A stretch of 64,000 bases of DNA from Microglena sp. YARC (taxonomy: Eukaryota > Chlorophyta > Chlorophyceae > Chlamydomonadales > Chlamydomonadaceae): the NCBI GenBank assembly GCA_022414725.1, contig CM039463.1:31188019-31252018 (forward strand), read 5' to 3'. The notes beneath the pieces are model-generated. The model was not told the DNA's origin. It made no database searches and worked only from the letters and a program-made list of their open reading frames with translations. Below are positions 46,187 through 58,071 of this stretch, piece by piece (position 1 is the first letter of the stretch; every line of letters begins with the position of its first letter). Made by a program: the position numbers and the translations under genes.

Positions 46187-46455
46187 CACACAGACCGTCC
46201 CCCCTCTCAGGTTTTGTCTTGCCAGCTGCATTGTGTCGGTGCTTCCCAACCGGGGTGAAAAACCCCCGTATTAAGCTACACTGGCATGATGTGGCTACGG
46301 TGCCTGCCGGTCAGGCATCGGTGGTAATTATTTTTACTAAGATGGCCCTACGGTGACTATAGCTAGCTCCGGCTTACGCTATGGTGTCCTTAACTTCACG
46401 TCCTGTGAGTAACGGTTCTACACGGATGTAACAATTTCAATTTCAATTTCAATTT
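46187..46455 (+). other. LINE 3' UTR with (CAATTT)n tail
   Basis: No coding. Ends with four CAATTT units directly against satellite sequence, as expected for target-primed insertion of a LINE with a simple-repeat 3' end. Confidence 0.8.
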
Positions 46456-48029
46456 CCCAGGTCCGAGATCAAGACCCAGACCTAGGTCCGAGATCAAATC
46501 CCAGGTCCGAGATCAAGACCCAGGTCCGAGGTCGAGACCAAGACCACAGACCCGCGCAGACCTCACAGGAGACCCCAAGGGGGGCAGGGGGCGGCATTCT
46601 GGTTACCGCCCCCGTATTAGGGAGCAAACCCGGTACGGCAGGCGTACTGCCGGGGGAGGAGGCGGCGGAGGAGGAAAGTTAGCCCTAAGGGTTTGATGTT
46701 CGGAGCGCTCTCGGGACACGCCAGCCGGCGTTGCGCGTGACTCAGCGGCTCGGGACCGAGACCGAGGTCCAGGTCCGAGATCGAGACCCAGACCTAGGTC
46801 CGAGACCGAGACGCAGGTCGAGATCGAGACGTAGACCGAGACCGAGGTCCGAGACCGAGACGCAGGTCGAGATCAAGACGTAGACCGAAACCGAGGTCCG
46901 AGACCGAGACGCAGGTCGAGACCGAGACGTACACCGAGACCGAGGTCCGAGACCGTGACCCAGGTCCGAGACCGAGACCCAGGTCCGAGATCGAGACCCA
47001 GACCTGGGTCCGAGACCGAGACCCAGGTCCGAGATCGAGACCTAGACCTAGGTCCGAGATCGAGGCCCAGACCTAGGTCCGAGATCGAATCCCAGGTCCG
47101 AGATCGAGACACTGACCGAGGTCCGAGACCGAGGTCCGAGACCCAGGCCGAGATCGTGACCCAGACCGAGACCGAGACCGAGACCAACCACAGACCCACA
47201 GACCCGCGCAGACCCAGGGAGGGACGGGGGCGGCATTCTGGTTACCGCCCTTGTATTAGGGAGCAAACCCAGTATGGCAGGCGTACTGTTGGAGGCGGAG
47301 GAGGAGGAGGAGAAAGCGGAGGAAAGTTAGCCCTTAGGGTTCGGCGTTTCGGAGGGCCTTCGGGATACGCCAGCCAAGACCCAAGTCCGAGACCCAGGTC
47401 CGAGGTCCGAGCCCGAAGTCCGAGACCGAGACGCAGGTGCGAGACCCAGGTCCGAGACCGAGACCCAGGTCCGAGGTCCGAGACCGAGGTCCGAGACCGA
47501 GACGTAGATCGAGACCGAGGTTCGAGACCGAGACCGAGGTTCAAGACCCAGACCCAGACCGAGACCGAGACCCAGGTCCGAGACCGAGACGCAGGAGCGA
47601 GACCGAGGTCGAGACCGAGACCCAGGTCCGAGACCGAGACGCAGGTCGAGACCGAGGTCGAGACCAAGACCCAGGTCCGAGGTCCGAGACGCAGGTCGAG
47701 ACCTAGACCCAGACCGAGACCCAGGTCCGAGGTCCGAGACCCAGGTCCGAGATCGAGACCTAGACCTAGGTCCGAGATCGAGACCCAGACCTAGGTCCGA
47801 GATCGAGACCTAGACCTAGGTCCGAGATCGAGACCCAGACCTAGGTCCGAGATCGAGACCCAGACCTAGGTCCGAGATCGAGACCGAGGTCCGGGACCGA
47901 GATCGAGGTCCGAGACCCAGACCGAGTTCGAGGTCCGTGACCGAGACCCAGACCGAGACCGAGACAGAGACCCAGACCTAGGTCCGAGATCGAGACCGAG
48001 ACCGAGACCGAGGTCCGAGACCGAGACGC
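46456..48029. repeat. complex GAGACC satellite, block 3 (2 core units)
   Basis: Core hairpins near 46604 and 47233. The array ends abruptly at GACGCC/AACTAGG. The segment 46910-48010 repeats 37375-38460 almost exactly. Confidence 0.9.
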
Positions 48030-48039
48030 CAACTAGGTT

Positions 48040-49245
48040 GTTCGATAAGCTACCCCCAAATTTAGTAGTTATGACATTCTACCTACAAATTTAGTAGTTA
48101 TGAAATCGCAGGACAATTTGGTGGGCAGAGCACCTCGACCAGCGACCTACTAACAACTAATTTAGGGGGTAGTGACCCTTCACCACAAGCACCCACTAAT
48201 TTAGGGGGTAGTTGACCCCCACCAGCAAGCAACAACTAATTTAGGGGGTAGTTACCCCCCACCAGCAAGCAACAACTAATTTAGGGGGTAGTAACCCTCC
48301 ACCAGGAACCAACAACTAATTTAGGGGGTAGTTACCCTTCACCTACACCACCCACTAATTTAGGGGGTAGTTACCCCTCACAAGCAACCACCCACTAATT
48401 TAGGGGGTAGTGCCCCCCCACCAGCAAGCACCCACTAATTTAGGGGGTAGTTACCCCACCAGCAAGCAACAACTAATTTAGGGGGTAGTAACCCTCCACC
48501 AGGAACCAACAACAAATTTAGGGGGTAGTTACCGTCCACCTACACCACCCACTAATTTAGGGGGTAGTGATCCCCCACCAGCAAGCACCCACTAATTTAG
48601 GGGGTAGTGACCCCTCACCAGCAAGCACCCACTAATTTAGGGGGTAGTTGCCCCCCACCAGCAAGCAACAACTAATTTAGGGGGTAGTTACACCCCACCA
48701 GCAACCACCCACAAAATTAGTAGGAAGTGACCCTCCACCAGCAACCACCCACTAATTTAGGGTGTAATTACCACCCACCAGGAACCACCCACAAATTTAG
48801 GGGGTAGTTACCCACCACCAGCAAGCAACAACTAATTTAGGGGGTAGTGACCCTCACCAGCAACCACCCACTAATTTAGGGGGTAGTTACCCCCCACCAG
48901 CAAGCACTCACTAATTTAGAGGGTAGTGCGTGACCCCTCACCAGCAAGCACCCACTAATTTAGGGGGTAGCTATCCCCCACCAGCAACCACCCACTAATT
49001 TAGAGGGTAGTTACCCCCCACCAGCAACCAACAACTAATTTAGGGGGAAGTTACCCTCCACCAGCAACCACCCCCTAATTTAGGGGGTAGTTACCCCCCA
49101 CTTACAACCACCCAATCATTTAGGGGGTAGTCACCCCCCACCAACAACCAACAACTAATTTAGTGGGTAGTTACCCCCCACCAGCAAGCACCTACTAATT
49201 TAGGGGGTAGTGACCCCCCACCAGCAAGGACCCCCTAATTTAGGG
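48040..49245 (+). repeat. ~41-bp satellite with TTTAGGGGG motif
   Basis: About 29 units of CCACTAATTTAGGGGGTAG followed by a variable TTACCCCCCACCAGCAAGCA. Each unit has an imperfect inverted pair GGGGGTAGTTACCCCC. The first two units (48045-48110) read AAATTTAGTAGTTATGA and are the most diverged. Confidence 0.92.
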
Positions 49246-49794
49246 AAGTTTAGTCTACTTCTCTTCTATGCGTACTACCCACGAGGGCCCTCGGCAGACA
49301 GATAGAGGGCAGTACGCATCAAGTGTAACGCTATCGTAGTGCGCCCCCTCACCTGTACAGGTTCGACCGTTTTTGTTTCTGCTTTTCGAATTCGCCTTCA
49401 TATTTCTTTTCCTCCGAACAACCTTTTCTGTTTCTTCGCGAAAAGATTTTCTTCCTGCAGTATGCTGTGTTCCTTGTTCCCTTTCTAGGAGTTTGGGTAT
49501 CCATGGCTTGGGAGAACCTTCCAGACCCGCCATCGCCCGTTCGCCAGGGGGGCAGCGTCCGCTACGTCTGATGCACGTACACGTCGCAAGGAACAGAGGA
49601 TCGTTCTCTGAGCCATCTTTTCAATTCCAAGATGAACAGGGTGGCGCGGAATCGTTCTTCTCGTGTGATACTGAATATGAGCCCTGGTGCTCACACTGGC
49701 CCCACAGCATCGAATGCTGCTCCCCATGCTGCTCCCCATCACGCATGCACATAGACATCCCTTCCCCATGCTGCTCCCCGTGCTGCTCCCCATC
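49246..49794. other. unassigned stretch between two arrays
   Basis: Open on both strands for 90-150 codons but without recognisable domains. Near 49715-49795 a CATGCTGCTCCCC motif is repeated four or five times. I see no supported gene. Confidence 0.4.
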
Positions 49795-50925
49795 GACACA
49801 CATGCACATGAACAAACACACACACACACACACATATACACATGCACACATCACACAGACGCACTCACACACGCACACACACACACACACGCACACACAA
49901 ACACACACACACGGACACATACACACACACATGCACACACACACACACTCAGACACTCACACATACACACACAAACGCACACACACGGATACACACACAC
50001 GCACACACACATGCATACACACACATACATACATACATACACACACATACACACACATACAAACGCAAACACGCATACACACACACACACGCACAAACAA
50101 ACAAACACACACACATACACATACCCATACTCGCACACACACACACACAGATACACAGACACATACACACACACACGCAAACACGCACGCACACACACAC
50201 GCACGCACACACACATACACAAACACGCGCACATGCACTCAGGCACACCCACACATACACACCTACACATACACACACACTCACACACACACACTCTCAC
50301 ACACACACACACACACGCATACACATGCCCATACCCGCACACACACACACATATACACAGACACATACACACACACGCACGCACACACACATACACACAC
50401 ACTCACACACACGCACACATGCACTCAGGCACACTCACACATACCCACCCACACATACACACACATACACACACAAACAAACAAACAAAACACGCACACA
50501 CATACATCTACACACACACGCACGCACACATGCACAAAGACACACACACACGCACACGCACACAAACGCACACACGCACTCAGACGCGCACACACACGAA
50601 CACATGCGCACACACATGCACACACATACACATGCACTCATACACATACATACACACACGCACACACACATGTACACACACACGCAAATAAGCACACACA
50701 CATACACACTCATATACACACGGGCACACCCACACGCACACACACACAAGCACACACACACCCAACCCCGGCCCCCACATAGACACACCCACACGCACAC
50801 TCTCTCTCACACACACACACATACACGCACATGCACACATACACACACACAATCACGCACACACCCACGCATACACACATGCAAACATGCACTCAGACAC
50901 ACACATACACACACACAGAGCAAGC
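49795..50925. repeat. 1.1-kb CA/GT-rich microsatellite
   Basis: Nearly pure (CA)n with interspersed GCA, TACA and AAAC variants. It opens long Thr-His or Cys-Val frames in all frames; these are artefacts. A CA-array variant block CATGCACTCAGGCACA recurs at 50230, 50418, 50575 and 50885, so part of it grew by larger duplications. Confidence 0.95.
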
Positions 50926-50986
50926 TTCCAAACCTCACCGAATCTTATCTCTTTATGGTGAATTTTTTATGTGGCAACGTTTATGA

Positions 50987-51416
50987 ACCACCCCTGATCT
51001 AGCAACCCCTATCATTGAAGATAAAAGTAAGAGGATGTTGTTTGGTGTCCCCCCTCCCTGGTCCACGCATGAAGTAGACTCAGAGTTAGAAGGGAACACA
51101 TTGTTTCATGGTAGGCTATACCTTATGGCTCTGGCCGATCGGCAGAGGTTTTTTGAGGAGGAGCGTTTGCTCAGAATTGAGAAGGCACGGTTCACCCGCA
51201 GGCTGTCCATTCGTGTAACCCAGATGGAGGCTGCCCTGCAGGCACTGCCTGGGGGGGGACAATTTAGCCCTTCAGGCAATAGGAGACCTCAGGATGTTGG
51301 TGTTGCAAGGTGATGAGGGTATTCAGGCATTTCTTGACAACACGGAAGGCCTCACTGGCGGAGTACAAGCTGCACTAGCGCATCACCTTAGCTTGGCAAA
51401 GAGAGCGCTTCTCTAG
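50987..51416 (+). CDS. small hypothetical protein, frameshifted at G8
   Basis: The frame is open from 50987, with an ATG at 51035 (MLFGVPPPWSTHEVDSELEG). It contains a charged helix (LADRQRFFEEERLLRIEKAR) and runs to a G8 tract at 51251-51258. With one G fewer the frame continues DNLALQAIGDLRMLVLQG ... LSLAKRALL to a TAG at 51414-51416, giving about 127 residues with sensible amphipathic helices on both sides. The protein is either a real gene with a homopolymer sequencing error or a recently broken copy. No family recognised; the helical Arg/Glu pattern could be part of a retroelement capsid or coiled-coil protein. Confidence 0.4.
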
Positions 51417-51599
51417 GCAGGAGCTCGGCTGCAACGCACTCCAAGACCAACTTGTGACTAGTTAGGCATGTCCTTTGTTGGGTTGGCGATGGGCGTATAT
51501 GTATGAATATACAGACTAGTGCAACTTGGTGGGGGCTAGTGCAGCCCTGTGTATAGCCTCCTGGTGCAGCCTGGTGTGGGGCACATGGTACGTCCAAGT

Positions 51600-52080
51600 C
51601 CAGAACTTTTTGTTTTATGTGCTACAAGGTGTGCTGGAATTGATTTGCACGGAGTGTGCTGGACTGGTTCAGCATGACTTAGTGTAAGCCTAATTCGGCA
51701 TTGCGTGTGATCTCTTTTATTATCGCTGAGTGTGTTTGCTTTGATTTTCAATGGGGTAGCTAGACTTGTTTAGCACTGAGAGTGCTTGCTTAAATGAGCC
51801 CGGTTTGGGTTAGCTTTGATTACCTCTGTTACTGCAGCTCATGATTAGCATTGGGTGCGCTTTCCTTGATTATCATTAAGCGTGCTTTCTTGGATTAGCA
51901 CCAAGAGACTGCTTTGTTTTGCTTGGATTAGCAATGAGAGTGCTTGCTTGAACTGAGTGCGCATGTCTTGATTAGCACGGGGTGTGCTAGCTTGGATTAG
52001 CACTTCCTTACTAAATTAGCACTGAGAAGTGCTTGCTTGGATTGGCCCTGAGCTTCCATGTATTGATTAGCAGTGGTTAC
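51600..52080 (+). repeat. degenerate minisatellite with TTGATTAGCA motif
   Basis: Around a dozen imperfect 30-40-bp units containing GATTAGCA(C/T)TGAG and GTGCTTGCTTG. Strongly diverged, hence old. Confidence 0.65.
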
Positions 52081-52179
52081 ATGTTCAGAGCGTGTGGTAA
52101 TTGGGTCCTATAGTCTGCCCAGGGCTTCCTTTAAAGCCATGCTACAATTCAATTCAAATCAGAACCAGCGGACTGGAAA

Positions 52180-52870
52180 ACCAGAGCTAGTTGAAAAACA
52201 TGTAACAATAAGGAAGTGTACTTCATATATTTGACCATCCCGTAATTTAAACATGGTTTGCAGAAGTCCGCAGCACCGATTCCGTTACATGAGTTCCCGT
52301 ATTTTAGACATACCGTAGTTGCAGAAGTCATCAGCATTGAATGCATAATATAAGTCCCCTTAATTTATACATTGTTAACAGGAGTCAGCAGCATTGATTC
52401 AATTATATCAGTTCCCGTTTTTAAGACGTAGGTTACAGGAGTCACCAGCATTAAATGCATTCTATGAGCCCCCGTAATTTAAACATGGGTTGCAGGAGTC
52501 AGCAGCATTTATTCCATAACATGAGTTCCCGTAATTTAAACAAGGGTTGCAGGAGTCACCGGCATCGCTTCCATTACACTAGTCCCCGTAATTTAAACAT
52601 ATGTTGCAGGAGTCACCGGCATCGCTTCCATAACACCAGTCCCCATAATGTAATCATATGTTCCAAGAGTCTCCGTCATTGATTAGATAACACGAGTTCC
52701 CGTGTTTAAAATATAGGTTACATGAATCTCCGTCATTGAATGCATAACATGAGTTCCCGTGTTTTAGACATGGGTTGCAGGAGTTACCGGCATCGCTTCC
52801 ATTACACCTATCCCCGTAATTTAGAAATAGGTTGCAAAAGTCTCAAGATTTAATTAAATAACACGGGTCA
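52180..52870 (+). repeat. ~60-bp degenerate satellite
   Basis: About eleven units of GAGTTCCCGTAATTTAAACA, GGTTGCAGGAGTCACC and GGCATCGCTTCCAT. The ORF it opens at 52455-52682 has the same 20-residue period and is not a gene. Confidence 0.85.
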
Positions 52871-52879
52871 CTCGTAGAT

Positions 52880-53570
52880 TTACACAATCGAGATTGCGGG
52901 GGGTGGGGTGTGGGGGGGGGGGGTCCAATAATTATTAACCTGCAAAGGCTATCAGATTATACAGTACTTTCTACGAGCCAACTGCCTATATTCAAAGACA
53001 TTTAAGGAAGATTGAAATTGCCTTAGATCGGGTTGTAATTAGTCCTCAGCAACGACATTTTAGTGTTGATAAAAGGTGACCCACCTCATAGGGTGGAATT
53101 CCTACCTCAATGTAAGGAATCAAAGCGACAATCCTCACGCAACATGTAGTTAAGCATACCAGCCAGCCTAAATATATATGTCAAGGCTGGCACATCTCCG
53201 TTGGTGGAAATACATTAAGTTCACAGAAAGGCAGGCCAGCAAGGCAGCGATCTCCCACAAAGTTCATCCATACCAACTAAAAAATAACACCTGCACTACT
53301 AATGGATAGGTAGGGAAGCCTTTTAGGGACGTCCGCTGAATGCTTGTAGTCGCAGTAGTGCACTCAGTGTTGAGAACCTTCTCCATGGATTTCATGTCGG
53401 TGTTACTACATGCACCGTCCACCTACAGTACAACACAGATTAGTAACCAAAACATTTTGTTGTGTTTCTCCCACTGTGTGTGTTTTTTGTGGGTGTTTGT
53501 GGGTAGGTTGTTGGTGGCATATACAGGTGTGGTGGCAGAGGCAGGTGTCGAACAAGCAGCCCTGCCAACA
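52880..53570. other. unassigned intergenic stretch
   Basis: Starts with a G-rich run (52900-52922) and has no supported gene or RNA. I see nothing further. Confidence 0.4.
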
Positions 53571-53574
53571 CGCA

Positions 53575-53815
53575 CGTGTGTGCGTGCGTGTGTGTTTGTT
53601 TGTGCGTGTGCGTGTGTGTATGTGTGTGTGTGCATGTTTGTGTGCGTGTGTGTGTGCATGTGTGTTTGCTTGTGTGTGTGTTTGCGGGTGTGCGTGTGTA
53701 TGTGGGTGTGTGCGTGTGTTTGTGGTGCAGGTGTGTGTACGTGTGTGTGTGTGTGTGTGATTCTGTGTGTGTGTCTGTGCGTGTGTGTGCTCGTGTGTGT
53801 GCTCGTGTGTGTAGG
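53575..53815. repeat. TG-rich microsatellite abutting LINE 3' end
   Basis: About 240 bp of (TG)n with GTGCG variants. On the minus strand the LINE ends ...ATCTATCCTACACACACGAG and passes directly into this tract, so it is either the LINE's simple-repeat tail or the insertion site. Confidence 0.85.
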
Positions 53816-53903
53816 ATAGATAACGCCTGGAGGGGCGTGGTGTTAAGGGGACCCTCCCGTACGCCGCAGCCGGGGGAAGTCACCATGGCAGACATAGTAA
53901 GTG

Positions 53904-54262
53904 TCACCCTCCAGGCGGGAGGGACTCCTTCATGCGACGTGTGGCAAGAATGCTGGTACAGGAGGCGGTAGATTCTCTGTGCAGCTTAGAGATGAGTTTG
54001 TCTACGTGTTCGCGACTGATCCCTAAGGTGGAGAGATTGGTAATAGTTGGGATTGGTATGGTACCAGTGGTACCTATGGTGAAGACTAGGTAGTGTACAA
54101 GGAATCCTTGTTGTTGAAGGATACGTTGGAGCTCCTTATGCTGAACGCTCTTTTCCTGGAATTTGATTTGGTGGTTAGTGTCTGAGCAGTAGCCCAGTTC
54201 AACTAGGTAGGCTTTTCTTGGTTTTGGATTCGTCGTCAATGAGGAGGAGATCAGGCCTGTAT
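53904..54262 (-). pseudogene. LINE restriction-like endonuclease, copy B
   Basis: YRPDLLLIDD (54262-54230) followed, after a one-base shift, by AYLVELGYCSDTNHQIKF, a helix and VHYLVFTIGTTGTIP. Same PD...E...K order as copy A, with about 45% identity by eye in the shared part. Ends at 53904. Confidence 0.7.
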
Positions 54263-55360
54263 TTATCCCATGTGGCTTGGGGAAGATCAGGGGGTTTGAG
54301 GGTGGCTGGGGGTCTTGTGGGAATGTCGGAGGTCGCTTCACAAGTGCCTGCATCCATGTACATGGGGAGAGCCCCCAGAGCTCCTTTGGCTACTGCCTTT
54401 TGGATGAGTTGGACCGCCTTATTATGTCTGTTAATATACATTCCTTTGAAGACAGGGTGGCTGCACCCAGCAAGAATGTGGCCAGCTCCGTCCTGTGCTT
54501 TGCGACAAAGAGGGCAGTTAATCATCAGAGGGGGGGCTAGTGCTAGTACATAGGGGCGTTTGTTTCTGTACGCCAATTTCCTAGTCCATAAGCGTCCCCA
54601 CCGAGCCTTGTGGATTTGTATTTTTTGCCACCATTTCATGTCGGTGGATTGCCAGAAACGATTACTAGCCTGAGGGAGGAGGAAGGGGTTGGCTTGCTCC
54701 CACATGGAGGCCGTATATGCCGTGGTGTTGGCATGCCCGGTGTGCAGGGGGGTGGGGAGGTTAGCCTTGATACCCTTGGTGAGATTGTTGGCCGGGTGCC
54801 GGGGGGGCTTGGTCCCATTAATAGATTTGGGGGGCTGGACAGACGGCCAGTGCATATTGAGGTGCGCATGTTCCCCTGTTTTAACTGGCCCAATTACATT
54901 GTATCCTGTCGTCGCTTCTTTCGCGAGCGTGTCTGCTCGTCATTCCCTATGATTCCTGAGTGAGATCGGACCTTAAGCAGGCGCGTGTAGCAGCAGCGTT
55001 GTGTCTGTTGATAATGTGGATGGCGATGTCTTGCAGGAGGTCACGGTGTTTGTTTTCCCGGGTCCTGCTGGGATGGTAAATGTGCAGGTTAATAAGCTGC
55101 AAGGAACATAAGCTGTCGGAGTAGATGGTGAGTTCTTCATCTATTTCGATGTGTATGAGTGCTTGTTGGATTGCCACGAGTTCGGCGCGATTGATGTCGG
55201 TAGTGATGCCCTGTCCGCCAGGGTCTATGCGGAGGCAACGTGAAGCGGCCCTGGGGGAGTATACGCCTGCCCTAGGCGGAGGACGCCGTCTTTGTCTATG
55301 ATGGCACTTCCATCTGTGTATAGAGCGAGGCCTGGTGCTTGTAGGATAGCATGTGTGCAC
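54263..55360 (-). pseudogene. LINE RNase H and CCHC finger, copy B
   Basis: ALYTDGSAI (near 55321), INRAELVAIQQAL, LTIYSDSLCSLQLI and a GND...ADTLAKEAT-like end near 54930 supply the four RNase H acidic residues, with frameshifts after TDGS and before the last Asp. The finger CPLCRKAQDGAGHILAGC spans 54516-54463. Confidence 0.8.
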
Positions 55361-55438
55361 GGGAGCACGGGGGGTGTTATGGGTGTGGGGTCTATCTGCA
55401 TGGGGGTGGGTTGTTGTGCCCAGGTCTTAAGGAGGGAG

Positions 55439-58071
55439 CTAAGTGCCTTGGGTAGGTGGGTGGTAGGGAAGGCCCAGTTGGGAGGGGGGGGGACCTGGTC
55501 GTGGGATGGAAGTGGCCCCCATGTCCCTCATGGTTTGGGCCCATGTGGTGGGTGGGTTGTGGAGGTACTTGGCATGGCCAGCTGGGTTTGAGATGGCAAT
55601 GAGTTTGTAGGTTCCTCTGTGTCTCTTGGCAGGGTTGAGTTTTCCCCCCGTCCAGATTAGGGAGGGGGTGAGGGGTTTGGCCTTGGGAGGCAGAGTGGCT
55701 AGTTCCATAACCCATGGGTGATTTAGGAGGGCGTTATGGGCATATGTGGGTTTGTGTGGGACCAAGAGAATGGTGCACGCGGGGATATCAAGGGTGTGAG
55801 CATGTATGGCACTGCCTAGTGCCCATCGAACAGCCTTGTGGGCCTCTTCAGGGTTCTGGCTGGTGAGGTGTGTGTTTCCCCCGTACCAAGGTTGGGTGTA
55901 GCAGTGGGGTCCTAAGCCAAATAGTTGGCCAATGGGGTTGGGGGTGTTGCCCATGGGGAGGTGGGGACTCATTAGGAGGGGTGATGTGTCAAGGTCCGTT
56001 GTCATCCCCAGGGTGGACATAGCTTTGTGTATGGCAGGGGAGACATTGGAGATGGTAGTGTCTTTGTGCTGTGATAGGAGGGTGGCTACGTCTCCAGCGA
56101 AGGTTCCTGTGCTGTGGAGGGTCCAGAGGTGGGGAGAGTGTGCCTTGGTGGTATGGTATCTGTGGTGGAGGAGGTGGAGTTGGGAGAGGGGTATATGACC
56201 GACACATTGGCCTGTTGGTGAGTAGATGTAGGTGGTGTCTCCGTTGTTGAGTTGGGGAGGGAGGTGGTGGTACCTGTCATTCAGTGTACCAGCCTGTATG
56301 TGGTATTTGCCGGGGGTGGATATCCCAGTCTGGGTGGTGGTCTGCCGTGTTAATGATGAGGTTTTGCCTGAGTTCGCTATACCATTTGGCATCAAACTCT
56401 CCTCCCTCCGCCCACTGTCCTTGTTGTTGGAGGTTAGTGAGGTGGAGGTCTTGTCTGGGTGGAATGGAGGGGGAGGGGGCTTTGGGGTAGTTTCAGTGTT
56501 GTAGGCATGGAGGAGTTCCTGATATCTGGTGGGGCCAACGCAGCAGGGTAATTTGTTCCTCTGTGAGATGGACGGGGGACCAAGTGACCACAATGGAGGT
56601 GGCAGAGGAGTAGGTGTGGGAATGCACGGGGAGGCCAGCAGATATGTAACAAGGGAGATGGTGGCAGAGAATGGTGCATGGGGCTTTCTGGACCCTCCAA
56701 TATCTGTGATGGGGGGTTTCTCGAGGTTCGTTAGCCTTCCTCTTTTGGCTCTGAAGCCCAGGAGGTGGGTCAGGCTGTGTTGGTTTCCATATAGGAGGTG
56801 GAGGAGCTTGGCTGGGGTTGGGGGAGCAAGAAGGTCTGGGGTAGAGACAGCATGCACCAGGTCGTCGGGGAGCTGTTCTTACGGATGGTGTGGTGTTTAT
56901 AGTAGGAGGCGTCAGTACATTTGTGGGTGTCATTTCTGATGAATTGCATTCTGGCAGTCCAAGCAATCTTGGGGTCAGTGCTCCAGGCTTGAGCATACTT
57001 GGTGGGGTGAAGATAGGACTCTCTGGCCCACCACATGTGTGCATTGGAGGCAGGGATCTCCTCGATATTATGCGTGGGGGGCTGTGTTGTGGTTGGGGTA
57101 AGGATGCCGGCACTGGGGGTCAAGGGTCGGGGCAGTATGGGGGCGGTGTCCCAGTTGTTAAGGTGGTGGCTGATAGTATATGTGGAGAACTTGGTAATGT
57201 GCCGTTGGGGAATGCGTAGGTGTATGGGGAGGGTCCTCGATGCCAAGGGCAGGGGGCTGTGGCAGGAGTAGGGTTGAGGTGGGCTTCCAGGTGGGGGTGG
57301 AGAGCACAGGCGTAGGCTGAGTCTGTTGAGGGCAACTTTATGCCTAGTGGAGACTCTGGTGCCATAGGTGTGGGAGAGGGTATTGGATGGGATGATTGTG
57401 GTCCCATCAGGGCTCACAATGTCAGCTAGGGAAGTAATGCCCAAGGGGATGAGGGTTTTGAGAAGGTTGGGGGGAATGGTGTGTTGGGGTAAGTCCGGGA
57501 GGGAGTCTTGAAGGGGGTTGAGTAGGGTTTCATCCTCCATATGGATTTGGATGGAGGCTCTTTTGAGGATGTGCATTTGCCTGGCCAAGGTAAAGTACTG
57601 AAGTGTATGGCTGGGCAAGGTAAGAGGATCCATACCCTGGAGCATAGTAGCTTCTTTGTGGAGGAGGGCTGTAGTGAGCCTGCCTAGTTTCCCCGTGTCG
57701 TTGAGGGACCTAGTGAGGTGGGCTGCTGTAATTTGAGCATAGTCCACCATTAGGGAGGGGATACCCAATCCTGCCTGTCCCAGGGGGAGGCAGACACTAG
57801 CAGTTGGGAATGAGGGGTGTAGGTCACAGCATTTTTTAGCCAGGGTCCATAAGGCCTTGTCTAAGATGCCTATATCCGAGTAGCTGTAGGGTGCTACGGT
57901 CATAGGGTAGGTGATGGCAGGCTTAATACACGTGGTGATGAGTCTGAGACATTGGAGAGGGGTGGCGCCTTTTGGTTTGGCAGTGGTGAGGATTTGGTGT
58001 CCTTTACTATGTATGAGGGCCAAGGCTTGTTTCATGAGGGGTCTCCAGTTTAGGGTGAGGCTCACCGGCAC
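55439..58071 (-). pseudogene. LINE ORF2 thumb and middle region, copy B
   Basis: Two large open frames, 58071-56770 and 56857-55439, overlapping out of phase near 56800. The first includes RT-thumb features (CLRLITTCIKPAITYPM, LWTLAKKCCDLHPSFP, GQAGLGIPSLMVDYAQI). The second matches copy A 43114-44707. About 870 residues lie between RT and RNase H, longer than in typical I- or L1-group elements. Confidence 0.75.

Larger units (their letters stand above)
42941..46455 (+). mobile_element. 5'-truncated Dualen/RandI-like LINE, copy A
   Basis: Inserted in the satellite; CCCAGGT flanks both sides (42934-42940, 46456-46462), consistent with a target duplication but ambiguous because the satellite repeats that word. 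It retains the region after the reverse transcriptase, RNase H, a CCHC finger, a restriction-like endonuclease and a 3' UTR ending in a (CAATTT)n tail. Proteins align with copy B (53816-62560) throughout, but the two copies are quite diverged. At least three frame changes make it non-functional. Confidence 0.88.

Noticed and set aside
11083..48029. GTTAGCCCTAAGGGTT in satellite cores as telomere-like sequence
   Set aside because: A single palindromic CCCTAAGGG per core, not a telomeric tandem.
48040..49245. Interstitial telomere array
   Set aside because: TTTAGGG appears once per 41-bp unit, never as consecutive heptamers.
49373..51002. Open frames of 330-470 codons of Thr-His or Cys-Val
   Set aside because: Pure translation of the CA/GT microsatellite; open in several frames at once.
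52455..52682. 75-codon His/Arg-rich frame
   Set aside because: Has the 20-residue period of the 60-bp satellite.
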